A stretch of DNA of 64,000 bases. It comes from Pseudopyrenochaeta lycopersici. Taxonomy: Eukaryota > Ascomycota > Dothideomycetes > Pleosporales > Pseudopyrenochaetaceae. A program made the position numbers and the translations under genes. Shown here piece after piece: positions 21,323-32,349 of this stretch; the stretch's first letter is position 1, and each line of letters opens with the position of its first letter. The stretch spans positions 1 to 64,000 of the forward strand of contig NHZP01000071.1 of NCBI GenBank assembly GCA_003313425.1, read 5' to 3'. The notes beneath the pieces are model-generated. The model ran no database searches. It was not told the origin of the DNA and was given only the letters and a program-made list of their open reading frames with translations.

Positions 21323-22460
21323 TGTTGCGCTAGAAAATTTCAATTTATCGCGTAATGTCATATCTTCATTATCAACAACTCGTCTTCTCCGTCCCTGCCG
21401 TGAAACCATGTAGTAGTCGAAGCCGTTGGTTGAGTTTGAAACACACCGGAGGGTCAATTCCTGGTGGAGCCCGAGGCTGTGGTTCAAGAAATCCGCATCC
21501 ATTCCGGTGCATGATGATCGAAGTTGGTAGACGGAATGAGCTTCGATATGGCAGTGAGCTTTGTTTAGCTGCTCCCACTCCGGCGGCTTGGTGTTTGTTG
21601 TGAGCTATCTCTTGATCCAGCATTTGACTAGTCCCAAGTCGATTCCATGTGGCCCAGGAGCATTTTATAGACGTTACCATGGTGAGGCTCTGTATCAACC
21701 ACGTCCCTAGGCCTAAGATCAGCTCATGTAGCGTCCTTCAAGGTAAAGTCAAACTCACATTTTAACACCATGCGCCCTTAGGCTATCGTCCAACTGCTTG
21801 AGTCGCCAAGTGCCTACAGTATCATCACTAAATTGTATGAACTATATCCCAAGTTTCGCTCTCGAGTCCATGTTTGCGACGAGGCCTTTGATGAGCTCAG
21901 GTAGACCGCACAGAGAGTCATCTTTTCCGTACCACTTTCCATCGCTGAGAATGTAGATACTTTTCCCTTGGCTTTTATCTTTATTGCGGAATGATGGCTA
22001 ACGTCTCTTGTTACTTAGGACTCTCGAAAGTGTTGATTGCATCATGGTCTGCCCTTGGAATTTGACATTGTCAAATTTCGCGAGTAGTTTTTCTCTGTGG
22101 TTTCCATGGCCAGCAGCGTCATTGGTTGTGAATTGCATGTCTATCCCATCAAGAAGGTATTGCAGGTTGCTTTGCTGGGTGAGAAACTAGACATTAGCAA
22201 AGTAAGAGCTAAAGTTACAACTTAGGGTCACTACTACCTAGTATTTATTAGGGTTGTGGGCTATGGCAAATACGGCACGGTAGAGCTTAGTGCTTTCCGA
22301 GTCAATTTGACTAGGACTGAGAAGGATGAAGGATTGTGGCAAGATAAGCAAGAATTTCTTGAATTATAACAGATCCCCGACATTAGAGACTAGAAATGGC
22401 AATTCAAGGTTTCGATGACTCAAACGCCGCCATATTTAGTGGTAGCCAATTTACTCCACG
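21323..22460. other. Decayed intergenic sequence, no gene recognised
   Basis: About 1.1 kb with several short open frames on both strands (longest 108 codons, 21372-21698 minus) and no coherent motif. It may contain older relics. Confidence 0.4.
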
Positions 22461-22580
22461 ATGATGCTCTGCGGCATCATCGACGAGCTTCAGAGCTCGA
22501 TGCCCAGATCTACCCTTCTATCGTGCTTCTTCTGCCAAGCGACCGACACGAGTGATGCTGTTCGTAAGGTAAAGAGTCTC
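22461..22580 (+). pseudogene. NACHT-domain (NLR/STAND) gene fragment
   Basis: Reads MMLCGIIDELQSS, then LLSCFFCQATD. This matches the segment just after the P-loop in fungal NACHT proteins of the NWD2/HET type (usually MLLCGIIDEL followed by LLSYFFCQATDS). The P-loop itself and everything downstream are missing, and similarity fades after about 40 residues. Neighbouring hAT sequence suggests the gene was broken by transposon activity. Confidence 0.5.
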
Positions 22581-22799
22581 GTCCGAATGACATGCGACTT
22601 TGCTTCCAAAACCAATGATTGCAGGGCTGTCAAACCCAGTGTTACAAGCAGCGGGACCAGTGATCTCAACGGTTCGATTTACCATTTGAACCGAACTGAA
22701 CTTACCGCCAAGACTCGGTTCAATTCAAAAGAATGGAAGAGATTCACTTGTTCAATGACATGGATGCAAAAACCCGTAGGCTTTTGAAGACCTACATCA

Positions 22800-23490
22800 A
22801 GCTTGATGGAAGAAGCTGGACGATTATTATGGCAAGCTGACCTCAACTGCTTATGTCGCAGCAGTCGTATTCCACCCCTGCAAGAAATGGCGAGCTCTTG
22901 AACGGCTTTGGAACCAACTGCCGTCTCGTCAGACCTCAGAGTGGAAAGGGACATATGGACGGAGTTTAACAGCAATCTGGGAGGAGAGATACAAGAGCAT
23001 GGCTCATGAGGAAGCCTGTGATGGCGTTTCAGCAACTGGCACCCGCGCACTAGACTATATTGAACGCCGACTGGCGTTTAGTCGGTCACTTACTTGTCCT
23101 GAGCCTAATCCTGAGTCTCAAGGGCGACAAAATAGACAAGCAAAGCAGTTAACCGCCTTTCAAGCACAGGATGAGCTGGATCAATATCTATCAGAGCCGC
23201 CGGTACTCAAATAGTAAAGTCTTCTCTGACGGGCAAATATTCCGGAAGATTGTCGAATATGATTTGGAAGATAAATTCGCAGAGCAACACTGGTGGTCGT
23301 GGCTGAGTGATTGCAAGAGGGACATCCTTCATCGTATATTCGCGCATACAAAGTTCAGTGCAGCACTTCGCCAGTTTCTGAGCATGCCTGCGCTGCTGGA
23401 GGATCTAAACATATGTTTTTGGCACAGAATTATAGCAACGCTAAGCGACAAGGTGAGCAGAAACACTATTCGATCGTATCTGGATTAACT
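22800..23490 (+). pseudogene. hAT-family transposase C-terminal relic
   Basis: A frame through 22821-23214 reads DDYYGKLTSTAYVAAVVFHP, KKWRALERLWNQ, a WEERYKSM segment and DELDQYLSEPP. This is the order of the fungal hAT transposase region before the dimerisation domain (Y.aA.vL.P..K...e..W, then W...Y, then DE...YL). A shift near 23210 moves to other frames, with a WW segment near 23290. The N-terminal half, including the BED finger, is not seen. Confidence 0.6.
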
Positions 23491-23515
23491 TAATTATGCA
23501 GGAATTTCTGCATTA

Positions 23516-25872
23516 CCGTAGTTTACCCCGTTGTGCACAGGACGGCGTTATGCACGGTCCCGAACACCACAACCAGCAATAACTTAAGGCTATTAAGCTT
23601 TATAATAAAGCTACTATCGCGATTTTTTGTAGTAAAGTAATCTATAAAGCTTATAAATATTTATAGCTAAAAATATTTAATTAGAGGTTTAATTTTCTAG
23701 CTACTGCGTAACTTAATAGCTAATACGCTAAGTAGAGCTCTAAACAGCTCCTTACTACTATAAGGCTTTATAACTTCTCTTTTTCTAGAAATAGACCTTA
23801 TAGCAGTTTTAAGACTACTCTATTTTCTTTTTTAAGATAATCTAAAAGTTTATTTAAGTTATTTTATAGCTTTATAAGTAGCCTACTTAGCAGCTTAATT
23901 AGTAGCTTAAGTAGCTCTCTACTTCTTCCTTAATAACCTAGCCTTAGCCTTAGCTATACGCCTTAATATAAGCTTAGTAGCTTTAATTTACTTTTACTAT
24001 TTATAATCTTTTTTAGCCTTAAGCTTTTAGTATTAATATTACTCCTCCTTAAGCGTTTTAGCTACCTAGTAATTATATACCTTCTCAACTTTTTTAAGTA
24101 ACTAGAATATAGCACTACTATAATAGTCTTTATATTACTATAATAAAAGGACCTTACTTTACTTCTTACGCTCTCTCTTATAATAAGAGCGCCGCTTATA
24201 GCTATTACTTTATACTTAAAGATAAACCTTTTAGTATAAATATAGTAAAAGATCCTACTAAGCTTTTTAGCTCTTTTATTCTTATAATTTATAATAACTT
24301 AGTGTACTAGAGCTTCTAGTTCTCTCTGATTTTTAGTACTTAAATTAAAAGACTTACTATTACTTATACTATCTTAAATAGCTTACTTAGTATTAAACTT
24401 TTTAAGAATAACTTTAAGATTAAATAGTAATAGACTAGTTACCTTAAAAGCTTTAAAGATAGTCTTCTTTTTAAATAAGGCTCTCTAGGCTACCTTAAAA
24501 AAAGGTAGAAGTTTTATTTACTAATAGAAATTAACTTTTAGCTCCTCTCTATAAAATATAAAACTTCTTAAAAGTATATAGTTAAGAGTAGCTTAAATAT
24601 ACTTATATTAAGAGGCTGTAAGCTATAAGTTAAATAAAGAAGATAGATAGCTAAGAAGATCTTATTTTAGTTATAGTAATTAATGAAATCTATACTAAAG
24701 TAAGATCTATAGCTATTAAAGATAAGTAATTAATAAAAAGATTAAGCTTTTACCTTAGTATTATAATTAAATACCTATTTAAGCTGTACTAGGCCTATGT
24801 TATTATTAGTTTATCTTAAAGTTAATAAAGTAAAGTAAGCTATATACTTCTTAGATTAAAGCCTTATAGCTAGGTATTCTAAAGTAAGAATAAGTCTAAC
24901 TAATAGATTAAGGTAATATCTAAAGATAATCTATCTGCGCATATATAAGCTATTAATATTATTTACTCTCTATTACTATTTTTAATAGTAGCCTTATATT
25001 TACTCTTATAGCATAGCTACTTACTAAATACTCTTTTTAACCTACTTACTACTCCTAAAAAAAACTCTTTTTTATCTATATTATAAGTATATTAAAGCTT
25101 AATATTATATTACTTTATCTTATTACTTATAAAGTTAAAATAAAGGCTATACTTAGTAAAGGAATTAGTGTAACGAAGTATCGTGAATCTGAATCTTAGT
25201 GTTGCAGCATGGTTGCGCTAGACCTTTTCGAGGTCTAGCGCGCACCATGACGGACCTGCTCAAAACCTGCGCTGGCTGCGCAGAGCGGGGACGACAAGTA
25301 TTATTCTCTCCTATAGCTAAGTTACAGCAATACAGAACTATCCCTTCACTGTTATCTGTGGTGTGAAGCAAGTACTATTGCCTGAAACCATACGTTACAT
25401 TTAGCTTTATAGTAGTTATTATTTATACTAGCTAGAAATTCAGAGATAAAATAGATACTATACTAACTAATAAAGTAATTAACCTAGTAAATATTAATAG
25501 CTTTCTTAGCTATTTATAATATAAAATTTTATATTAGAGCTTTAGTTAGTAGTAGGCCTTACTAATTAAGCTAGATTATATATTATATAAGCTCCTTTTT
25601 TTATTATAGATAAAGATTTTATTAATTTTAAGATTTAGTATTTTAAGTATTATATATACTTTAGTGCCTCTATAATAGTATTAAGCGCCTAATACTATAA
25701 GTAGCTATAATCTTACTATAATTAATTAGTTCTCTTAGCTCTAAGGCGTTAATAGCTGTAAGCGCATTCTTAATTAAGCCTATATTAGTTAAGATACGTA
25801 GGGTTAAAAAATTCGCGTTGATGTTCTAGACTGTGCATAACGCCATCCTTTGCACAACGGGGTAAACTACGG
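23516..25872. mobile_element. TIR DNA transposon, RIP-mutated, TA-flanked
   Basis: Terminal inverted repeats of about 40 bp: CCGTAGTTTACCCCGTTGTG at the left, and the reverse complement at 25828-25872 with two or three mismatches. Both ends are flanked by TA (23514-23515, 25873-25874), the Tc1/mariner/pogo target duplication. The interior is very AT-rich with stops in all frames. Coding direction could not be fixed, though minus-strand frames look slightly better. A later 231-bp insertion lies at 25169-25399. Confidence 0.75.
25169..25399. mobile_element. Unmutated solo-LTR-like insertion in the TIR transposon
   Basis: Runs TGTAACGAAG...ACGTTACA with TG...CA ends, flanked by attag (25164-25168) and tttag (25400-25404), a 4-of-5 match. 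Composition is normal, in sharp contrast with the AT-rich host. It contains a perfect hairpin, gcgctagacc/ggtctagcgc, near 25215-25242. The minus-strand frame across it is not a gene. Confidence 0.55.
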
Positions 25873-25874
25873 TA

Positions 25875-26276
25875 CTTTAGTCGAATTCGCACAACTTTTA
25901 CCTATATTTTTGATGGAGACTACTGTCTAATATTTAAAATGGACAGGAATACTGTAAACCTTCTATAATCTAGATGTCCTAGGGCGTTAATAGATAACTA
26001 CAGATTCCTAGAAAGATTAATGCGAGAGAAAAGAATCTTTAAAATAATTAACGATAAGTCGCTAAGGCAAAAGATCTAGGTAAGAGTGCGCGAGATTTAC
26101 TATATTATACTAACACTTACAAGTCTGTAATAAGACTTTAAATTTCTTAAAGGTCCTGCTCTAGTACTTTAAAAGCTTTTAAAGCCTCTAAGTAATAATT
26201 AAAGAGGTTGTAGGACGCTGCGCGACCTTACTAGGACTGTATTTTTAAGAGGTTAAAGTGATAGCAAGGTATCAAT
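25875..26276. other. RIP-mutated sequence, origin unclear
   Basis: About 400 bp between the TIR element and the next LTR. Degenerate plus-strand frames such as LRDLTRTVF near 26220 hint at a former transposase or other repeat, but no family can be named. Confidence 0.3.
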
Positions 26277-26551
26277 TGTTACGAACAGAAGTGGGAAGGG
26301 CGGCGGTTATGAGGATGTGGGAGGAGGCACGGACAGCCAACGAGGAGACCGAGCCTCTGAACTAACTAATGACGCCAGGATCACGTGATCCCAGAAAACC
26401 CACGCTAAGACAGACTATGTCCTATAGGACAGAGACAAACCTAGAAAACCTAGAGGGGGCCTTATAGAAATCCTATAAGATAATTATGTATATAGACTCG
26501 CATAATGTGGCCCCTATAGCATATTATAATTAACCTGAGATAATCTATAAG
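26277..26551 (+). repeat. 5' LTR part of element Z, interrupted by Tc1 copy A
   Basis: Begins TGTTACGAACAGAAGTGGGA and is less mutated than its surroundings. The Tc1/mariner element inserted at the TA of 26552-26553, so the LTR and the rest of element Z resume after 48424. The gag relic in the same orientation at 48.6-49.5 kb supports this assignment. Confidence 0.5.
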
Positions 26552-26553
26552 TA

Positions 26554-26953
26554 CAGTGCCCTTCCAAAAGTTCTCGCCGCGCTAGTGCGACGCGCTCTAT
26601 TACAACAACACCAACTTAACTTTACAGTGTTATAATTATACTACTACAACGCTAAATTCTTTAAGAAATAAATTAATATACGCGCAAACGTCCTAATTTA
26701 ACAGTCTAGCAGTAGAATTAAATTATTAGTATACTATATAGTAGTGCTACAGTTACTAAAGTTGCTAACGCGTTTAGCCGCAGTAAACGCAGTATACGCG
26801 ACATTAAGAAAAGATATTAATAAACTAGTAAAATAATAGATCAACCTTATAGTAGTAGACTACCTATACTATTACTTTATTAGAAGAAGATTATCTATTA
26901 TAAAGTACACGTATAGCTAAGAATTACATATAAAGAGCTAGCTAAAGAGGTAG
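26554..26953 (+). mobile_element. Tc1/mariner copy A, left half
   Basis: Starts with the inverted repeat CAGTGCCCTTCC..., flanked by TA at 26552-26553. It aligns with 60770-61170 of copy B and breaks at 26953, exactly where the Gypsy composite begins. The right half resumes at 47468, with the 4 bp gtag duplicated. Confidence 0.85.
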
Positions 26954-27330
26954 TGTGGAGTTAACAAGGTGGTTCGGCACAATCCCGCAGTTCTGGTGTT
27001 GTGAATGAGAGGTAACGCTGGAATCGAACGCGCGTGAATAACAGGAGCAGCCCTGCCTGTGCAGTCTGCCAGAAACGAAGGTAAGTATGGAGCCTGATTA
27101 AAAGTAATAAACAAAATAGTCTGAAATCTCATGAATTAATGTAGCTAATGCACTAGCTACTTTGCAAAATCTCAGTTTTAAAGTGAATTCTCGTGGAGTG
27201 TGGTGCATAGTGCATCACGTTTAGTGCATGACGTTAAGATCTCTCGCATCTTCAAGTCTTATCATCAAATCTCGCTAACAAAGGAAACCTATCATCACCT
27301 AATTGCCTAGGTACCCTGTGCAACAGCACA
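26954..27330 (-). repeat. Outer LTR copy 1 of Gypsy Y
   Basis: TGTGGAGTTAAC...CAACAGCACA. Immediately inside it on the minus strand is a purine tract (AAGTAGGGGAGG, 27333-27344), the mark of a 3' LTR. The short frame MRFQTILFITFN found in all three LTRs is a by-product. Confidence 0.85.
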
Positions 27331-27444
27331 AACCTCCCCTACTTCGAGCTCAGTCCCATTAAGCTCACAACTCCTACTTATCGTTCCTTCCCCTCGCAAG
27401 TAGAACTACTAGCAGGAGGAGAAGAGAACTAGGAAAAGAAAGGA

Positions 27445-27540
<96 letters not shown>

Positions 27541-28025
27541 AATTGTTACCCTACGAACAAAGGGAAGGCAGCATAGGCTGCATTTCTGCAGGAGGAGCAG
27601 TCCTCGTAATTATGCAGGTTCCTTTATAAACTCTCGCACTTCATCGTCAAATCTCCTAAAGACAGTAGGAAAAATAAAAGAAAATGCGCCTTAACCTCAC
27701 TATTAAAGACGCTAGCAAGTATGCTATTGTCCTAGTATCCCTTAAATAACCTAGAGGCACTCAGCTAATTAGAGTCTGTTAAGCCTTACTTCTTCTTCTT
27801 AATCTCCTTAATCCTCTTGCTACGACGAGGAGTCTGCGACAGTGCATGCAGATTTAACGCGCTTATGTTAGGTTGCGCTTACCTAGGACGAGAAGGCGCA
27901 GGAGGAGGTCCTATAGGTAACTAACCAGGTAAATACTAACCTAGCGCCTGTTACTACAATAACAACCTTTGTAAACTAGTATAAGTTAAAGTCTATAGAG
28001 ACTTAGTTGCGCTTTAGATAGATAG
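27331..28025 (-). other. Short internal region between two LTRs
   Basis: 695 bp between LTR copies 1 and 2, mostly unmutated. On the minus strand about 27960-27785 ends with TPRRSKRIKEIKKKK and a stop, a basic, nuclear-signal-like protein tail of unknown parent. A GAAA microsatellite occupies 27440-27541, and a polypurine tract abuts LTR copy 1. It looks like a non-autonomous LTR unit that shares the middle LTR. Confidence 0.5.
27440..27541 (+). repeat. (GAAA)n microsatellite
   Basis: About 24 tetranucleotide copies with one irregular unit at the left end. Confidence 0.95.
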
Positions 28026-28403
28026 TGTGGAGTTAACAAGGTGGTTCGGCACAATCCCGCAGTTCTGGTGTTGTGAATGAGAGGTAACGTTGGAATCAAA
28101 CGTGCGTGAATAACAGGAGCAGCCCTGCCTGTGCAGTCTGCCAGAAACGAAGGTAAGTATGGAGCCTGATTAAAAGTAATAAACAAAATGGTCTGAAATC
28201 TCATTGAATTGACGTAGCTAATGCACTAGCTACTTCGCAAAATCTCAGTTTCGAAGTGAATTCTCGTGGTGTGTGGTGCATGGTGCATCACATTTAGTGC
28301 ATGATGTTGAGATCTCTCGCATCTCCAAGTTTTATCACCAAATTTCGCTGACAAAGGAAACCCATCATCACCTAATTGCCCAGGTACCCTGTGCAACGGC
28401 ACA
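28026..28403 (-). repeat. Middle LTR copy 2 of Gypsy Y
   Basis: TGTGGAGTTAAC...CAACGGCACA. It serves as 3' LTR for the long element (28404 upward) and, by position, as 5' LTR for the 695-bp unit. On the minus strand the sequence before it is purine-rich (AGGAAGGAGAAACTAAGG). Confidence 0.85.
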
Positions 28404-31400
28404 ATAGGCGCCTTAGTTTCTCCTTCCTGTCTAGCATCCTAGCAGCCTTACTATTAGGATTATTAGAAAGCTCCTTAAGAACCTTGTCTAGGGCAGTGCG
28501 TTGTTCAACCTGCCTATTATGCTTCTACTACTTAGCTTCCTAAGCTAGATTTATACCTTTATTTAAGAAGAATAACCTATTAGGTACGCTAATATCTTTA
28601 TCTTCCCTAAAAGTAAGCTTCTTATAATGCTAGCAGACAACCTAATACTCTTTAATTATCTTTACTATAGCCTTCCTAGTATCCTTAATAAATTAATAGA
28701 TTAAACTAGGGTTAGGCTAATCTGTAAATAAGTTAGTTAATTCCTCTAAAACTAGCAGAGAGTCTTATCTTAGCTAATAGCTTACAGCTTTAGTAATATT
28801 TAACGAGTATACTAGTATAACATCTCTAGGAAAGGCCTACTTGACGCCGCTATAGTAATTTAAGTGTCTAGAAGGTAACTTTAGCGCAGTAGTTAAGCTT
28901 TAAAAGGTAGTAGTAAGCTCTTAATAAGAGCCTATCTTAGGAATCTCTATCGTAGTTATGTCCTCTTCTACCTTAATAAACTAAGGCAAGATAGTTTATT
29001 ATTACTTAGTTGTAGGCCTAGTAGATCTATAAGGCAGCCTAGGATTAGAGATACAGACATAACTAGCCTTATAAGGCTAACTAAACTATTTAACGTTAGG
29101 GAATTTCGCACTGTAACTCTCTAGCTAGTCCCTCTTATTATCCTATCCCTTAATATAACTAGTAGAGTTCTTAAGTCTTAAGTTTTCTTGCTAGTTCTAG
29201 TACTTATAGATAATATTATAAAAGCTACGTAGTATCTACGTATAATTATCTTTATCTTTATTATTAAAAGAGACGCTTCCTTAGATAATGTCTACGCCTC
29301 TACCTAAGTATATAGCCTTAGAGATATTTAAGTTAACGTAACAGAAGTAAGTCCTATCCCTAGGCTTAGTATATTTTGTATAGTAAGGGTAGGAAATTAG
29401 GTTAGGCTCTTTTCGCAAGACTACGTATAGTAGCTAGTATTTAACGTTACCTCGCACAAGCTGCTGTATTAATAAATAATACATTACCTAATACTAGCTA
29501 AGGTTACTTTTACTATTAATTAGCTGCGTGTAGTAGAGGTATATATTAAAACTTTAATTAAGGATTAAGACTAGCTTAGGATCCTTAAAAATCTAGCTGA
29601 AGGCGTCGTAGGTAATGCTGCCGTATTCCTTAAATACTTTAATATATACTCCCTAATTAAGAGCCTTAGTAACTTCGTCTTAGTTAATTTAGACTTAAAC
29701 TTTTACTAGGTAATAATAATAGCTCTTTAGGTCTTAATACGTATAGTCTCCTTAAAATAAGGCTAAGAACAGAACTTAAGTTACTAGGTCTAATTAAAGC
29801 TAACCCTATTAATTCTAATAATAGTATAGTATCTTAAGCAGCTAAACTGTGTTTAAAATGCTAAGGCTTTAAGTAAGTAGGCCTATCTTACTAGCTACGT
29901 AACAGTAATATTACTAGCACACCCTGCGATAGTTAAATACCTAACTACTCTGCTTATTCTTAAGAGTACTAAAATTTACACACTCTTAATACTAGGTATT
30001 AATTAGCTAGACGCGCTTACTATTATTTAACTTCCTAGACGTAAGCAACGCGGTTATCTTAACTAGAGCAGACTGTTTATTTATATAGTTACATCTCTTG
30101 CGTAGTTTTACTGCGATGCTAGTTTTAAGTAAGATATCTTCTTTAATTAAGTCTTAAACGTTAATACTATTATTAAGTGTTACTAGCAGTATTTCTAACT
30201 CTTTGCGTAACTACCTTACTAACTCTAAGTCTCTTACGCAAATTTTATCTAGAGTAAGAAGCTACGTAGAGAGAAATCTCTAACGCTACCTAAGACAGAA
30301 TTTCTCTTAAAGGGCCTCTACTACCTTAACTTATTATTAAGTGCGCCTATTTCCTTTTAAACGTCGTTCTTCTAGCTAGATTTCTTAAATACTTTTAGCT
30401 GTAACAGACAGCCTGTCTGTTTAAGGCTCGCCTAGCTTCTCTAGCTTATTCTAGATATTACTTCTAAATTCTTTACTTGTGCGTTAATAACTAAGACTAG
30501 AAGGCTTAATAACTTACATGCGCCCTCAAATATTTAATAAAGTAGCAGGGCTTTAGCTTCTAGTACGTTTAGAGGTAGTTATCGCTAAGGCTGTTGTCTA
30601 GACGCTAGCCTTAGTCGCAGAATTATTCTTGCTATTACTAGTAGTAGGAAGAAGCAACTTAGTCTGCTTATAATACCTAAAATAATTCTCCTGCAGCTAC
30701 TTAGGTAGAATAGGCACATTTAGAGGAAGCTTTGTCCCTGCATGTAATTACTTTCTATACTATTTAATTACCTCTGTCTAGAACATCTAGTTAAGGTACC
30801 CTTATCTAGAGCGCGTGTTTATATTATTAGCTGTAATCTTAGAGGCAGGCATCTTATGCTTATTAACGATACTGCGTAATTTAGCGTTACTATTCTTATA
30901 ATACTTCTTTATCTAAGCAGGTATATTAGCTATTTACTAATATACTTCTTTCTAGTTAGTAATATTAATAAATCTATCCTGCCTCCTCCTCGCAGATTAT
31001 TATTAATAGTAAAGAGCTATGTTAAGGAAGGGAGTAAGGTTATCTAGTAAGGTCCTGCGCAGTAACTATTAAACTGCCGTCACGCTAGAGTGTAAGTACA
31101 CTACTTAAACAGAATATAGAATAAGAACCTACTTTAGTATATACTAATAGTGTTCGTCTAGATAGGTAAACGCGCTCTTTATCTTCTTTTTCCTCTTCTT
31201 CTTATAAGTATCTATGTCCTTAAGTATAGGATATTACTGCTTAAAAGCAGCGATGCCTCTATACTATAATATTAGGCTTAGTCTTCCTTTTAGAAATTTT
31301 TTAGTCGCGATAATAAGAGTTAAAGTCTTATTAAAGTAAGTTACTAAGGCTACTATCTAATTATCTACTATACCCTTCTATTTAATAGGCGAGACTTACA

Positions 31401-32178
31401 GCAAGCTTTAAACCTAAGTGTCTACTATAATCTCTGCGTGCTAAAGGACTTTAATATTACTATAACGCTTAAGCTTAGTTCTATAGTTTTTAATAGCTTC
31501 TTTACTAGTAAATTACACGATCTCTATTAGCGCAGGCTTAATTATAGTTGTAGTTAGTTAAGGATTTAGGTTTAATAGTGGGGGTAGACGCTTCTTAGGC
31601 TGTTTAGGTGTCTAAGGCGGCTGTAATATTACTTAAAGTTTGTACCTAATAAGCACTTATATGTCTACCTTAGAAAGTTTTAATAGATAGTAACAGGAAG
31701 TAAGAAAGAGAAACTTAGGCCCTGTAGGATTAACTACAGGCTTAAGATTTAGAAGGGGTTCGAGCGGTAGAGGGTATCTTTCCCTCCCTAACTTTACTTA
31801 AAAGCCTTACTAAGGCTTATTAACGTAGTAAAAGGTAAAGTTACTATTATTTTAACTCCTTCTTATTACCTAATTAGCTAGCATAGTAGGTCCTCTTAAG
31901 AGTTAGCTACTTAGGAACGTTTCCTAAGTAAGTCTTATCTTACTGCTAAATGCAGCTATAAACTTACCTTTACACTTTAAAATATTAATTATCTTATCTT
32001 CTACCTCTTTTAATTAATTCTGTATCTTTAAATTATTGCTCTGTAATCTTGTGGTTGCGTTATTCCTGTTAGCGCAGATATTAAGTTATCTAGCTAATCA
32101 GCTTTTAGCAGGTCTTACTAAGCTTACTTAGCGATTGCTAATTAGCTAAACTCTTTAACACCCTAGTTTCTCTACCAT
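28372..32178 (-). pseudogene. Third ORF of Gypsy Y: RIP-damaged protein resembling a Fe(II)/2OG dioxygenase
   Basis: One minus-strand frame runs from an ATG at 32178 (MVEKLGC) to a TAG inside the 3' LTR at 28372: 3807 nt, 1268 codons, no indel, interrupted only by RIP-type stops. Near codons 944-951 it reads YFCYVNLN. The Tyr947/Asn949 pair would have been His-x-Asp before C-to-T/G-to-A change (FRHVDLN-like). At 1048-1056 it reads LPYRSTRPT, then three stops and TILP.F. Here Tyr1050 would have been His, with Arg expected among the stops. Conserved segments YPYYTKYTKP.DRT and VSFNN.D.DN lie between and beside them. HxD...H...R is the iron and 2-oxoglutarate site of dioxygenases. It resembles standalone ascomycete hypothetical proteins, recalled rather than searched. 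It lies on the pol strand, directly after integrase. Confidence 0.5.
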
Positions 32179-32349
32179 TTTTGATCGCGTAGTAAGGAGA
32201 TTAACCTCCTAGCGACTCTAAATAATATTTTGTTTAATTTTAACTTATTTTTATATGTCTAGGGGGTTACGCTGCGTGTGTGTAATACTAAATATGTAAA
32301 AATATACGAAAATTTAATAAAGGAAATACAGCCCCTCCCCTACTTTAAG

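Noticed and set aside
25165..25371. 68-codon minus-strand ORF in the 231-bp insertion
   Set aside because: Runs across the element boundary and the hairpin; no motif.
26938..28204. MRFQTILFITFN... ORF in the Gypsy Y LTRs
   Set aside because: Present in all LTR copies, varies at its end and has no start context; part of the LTR.
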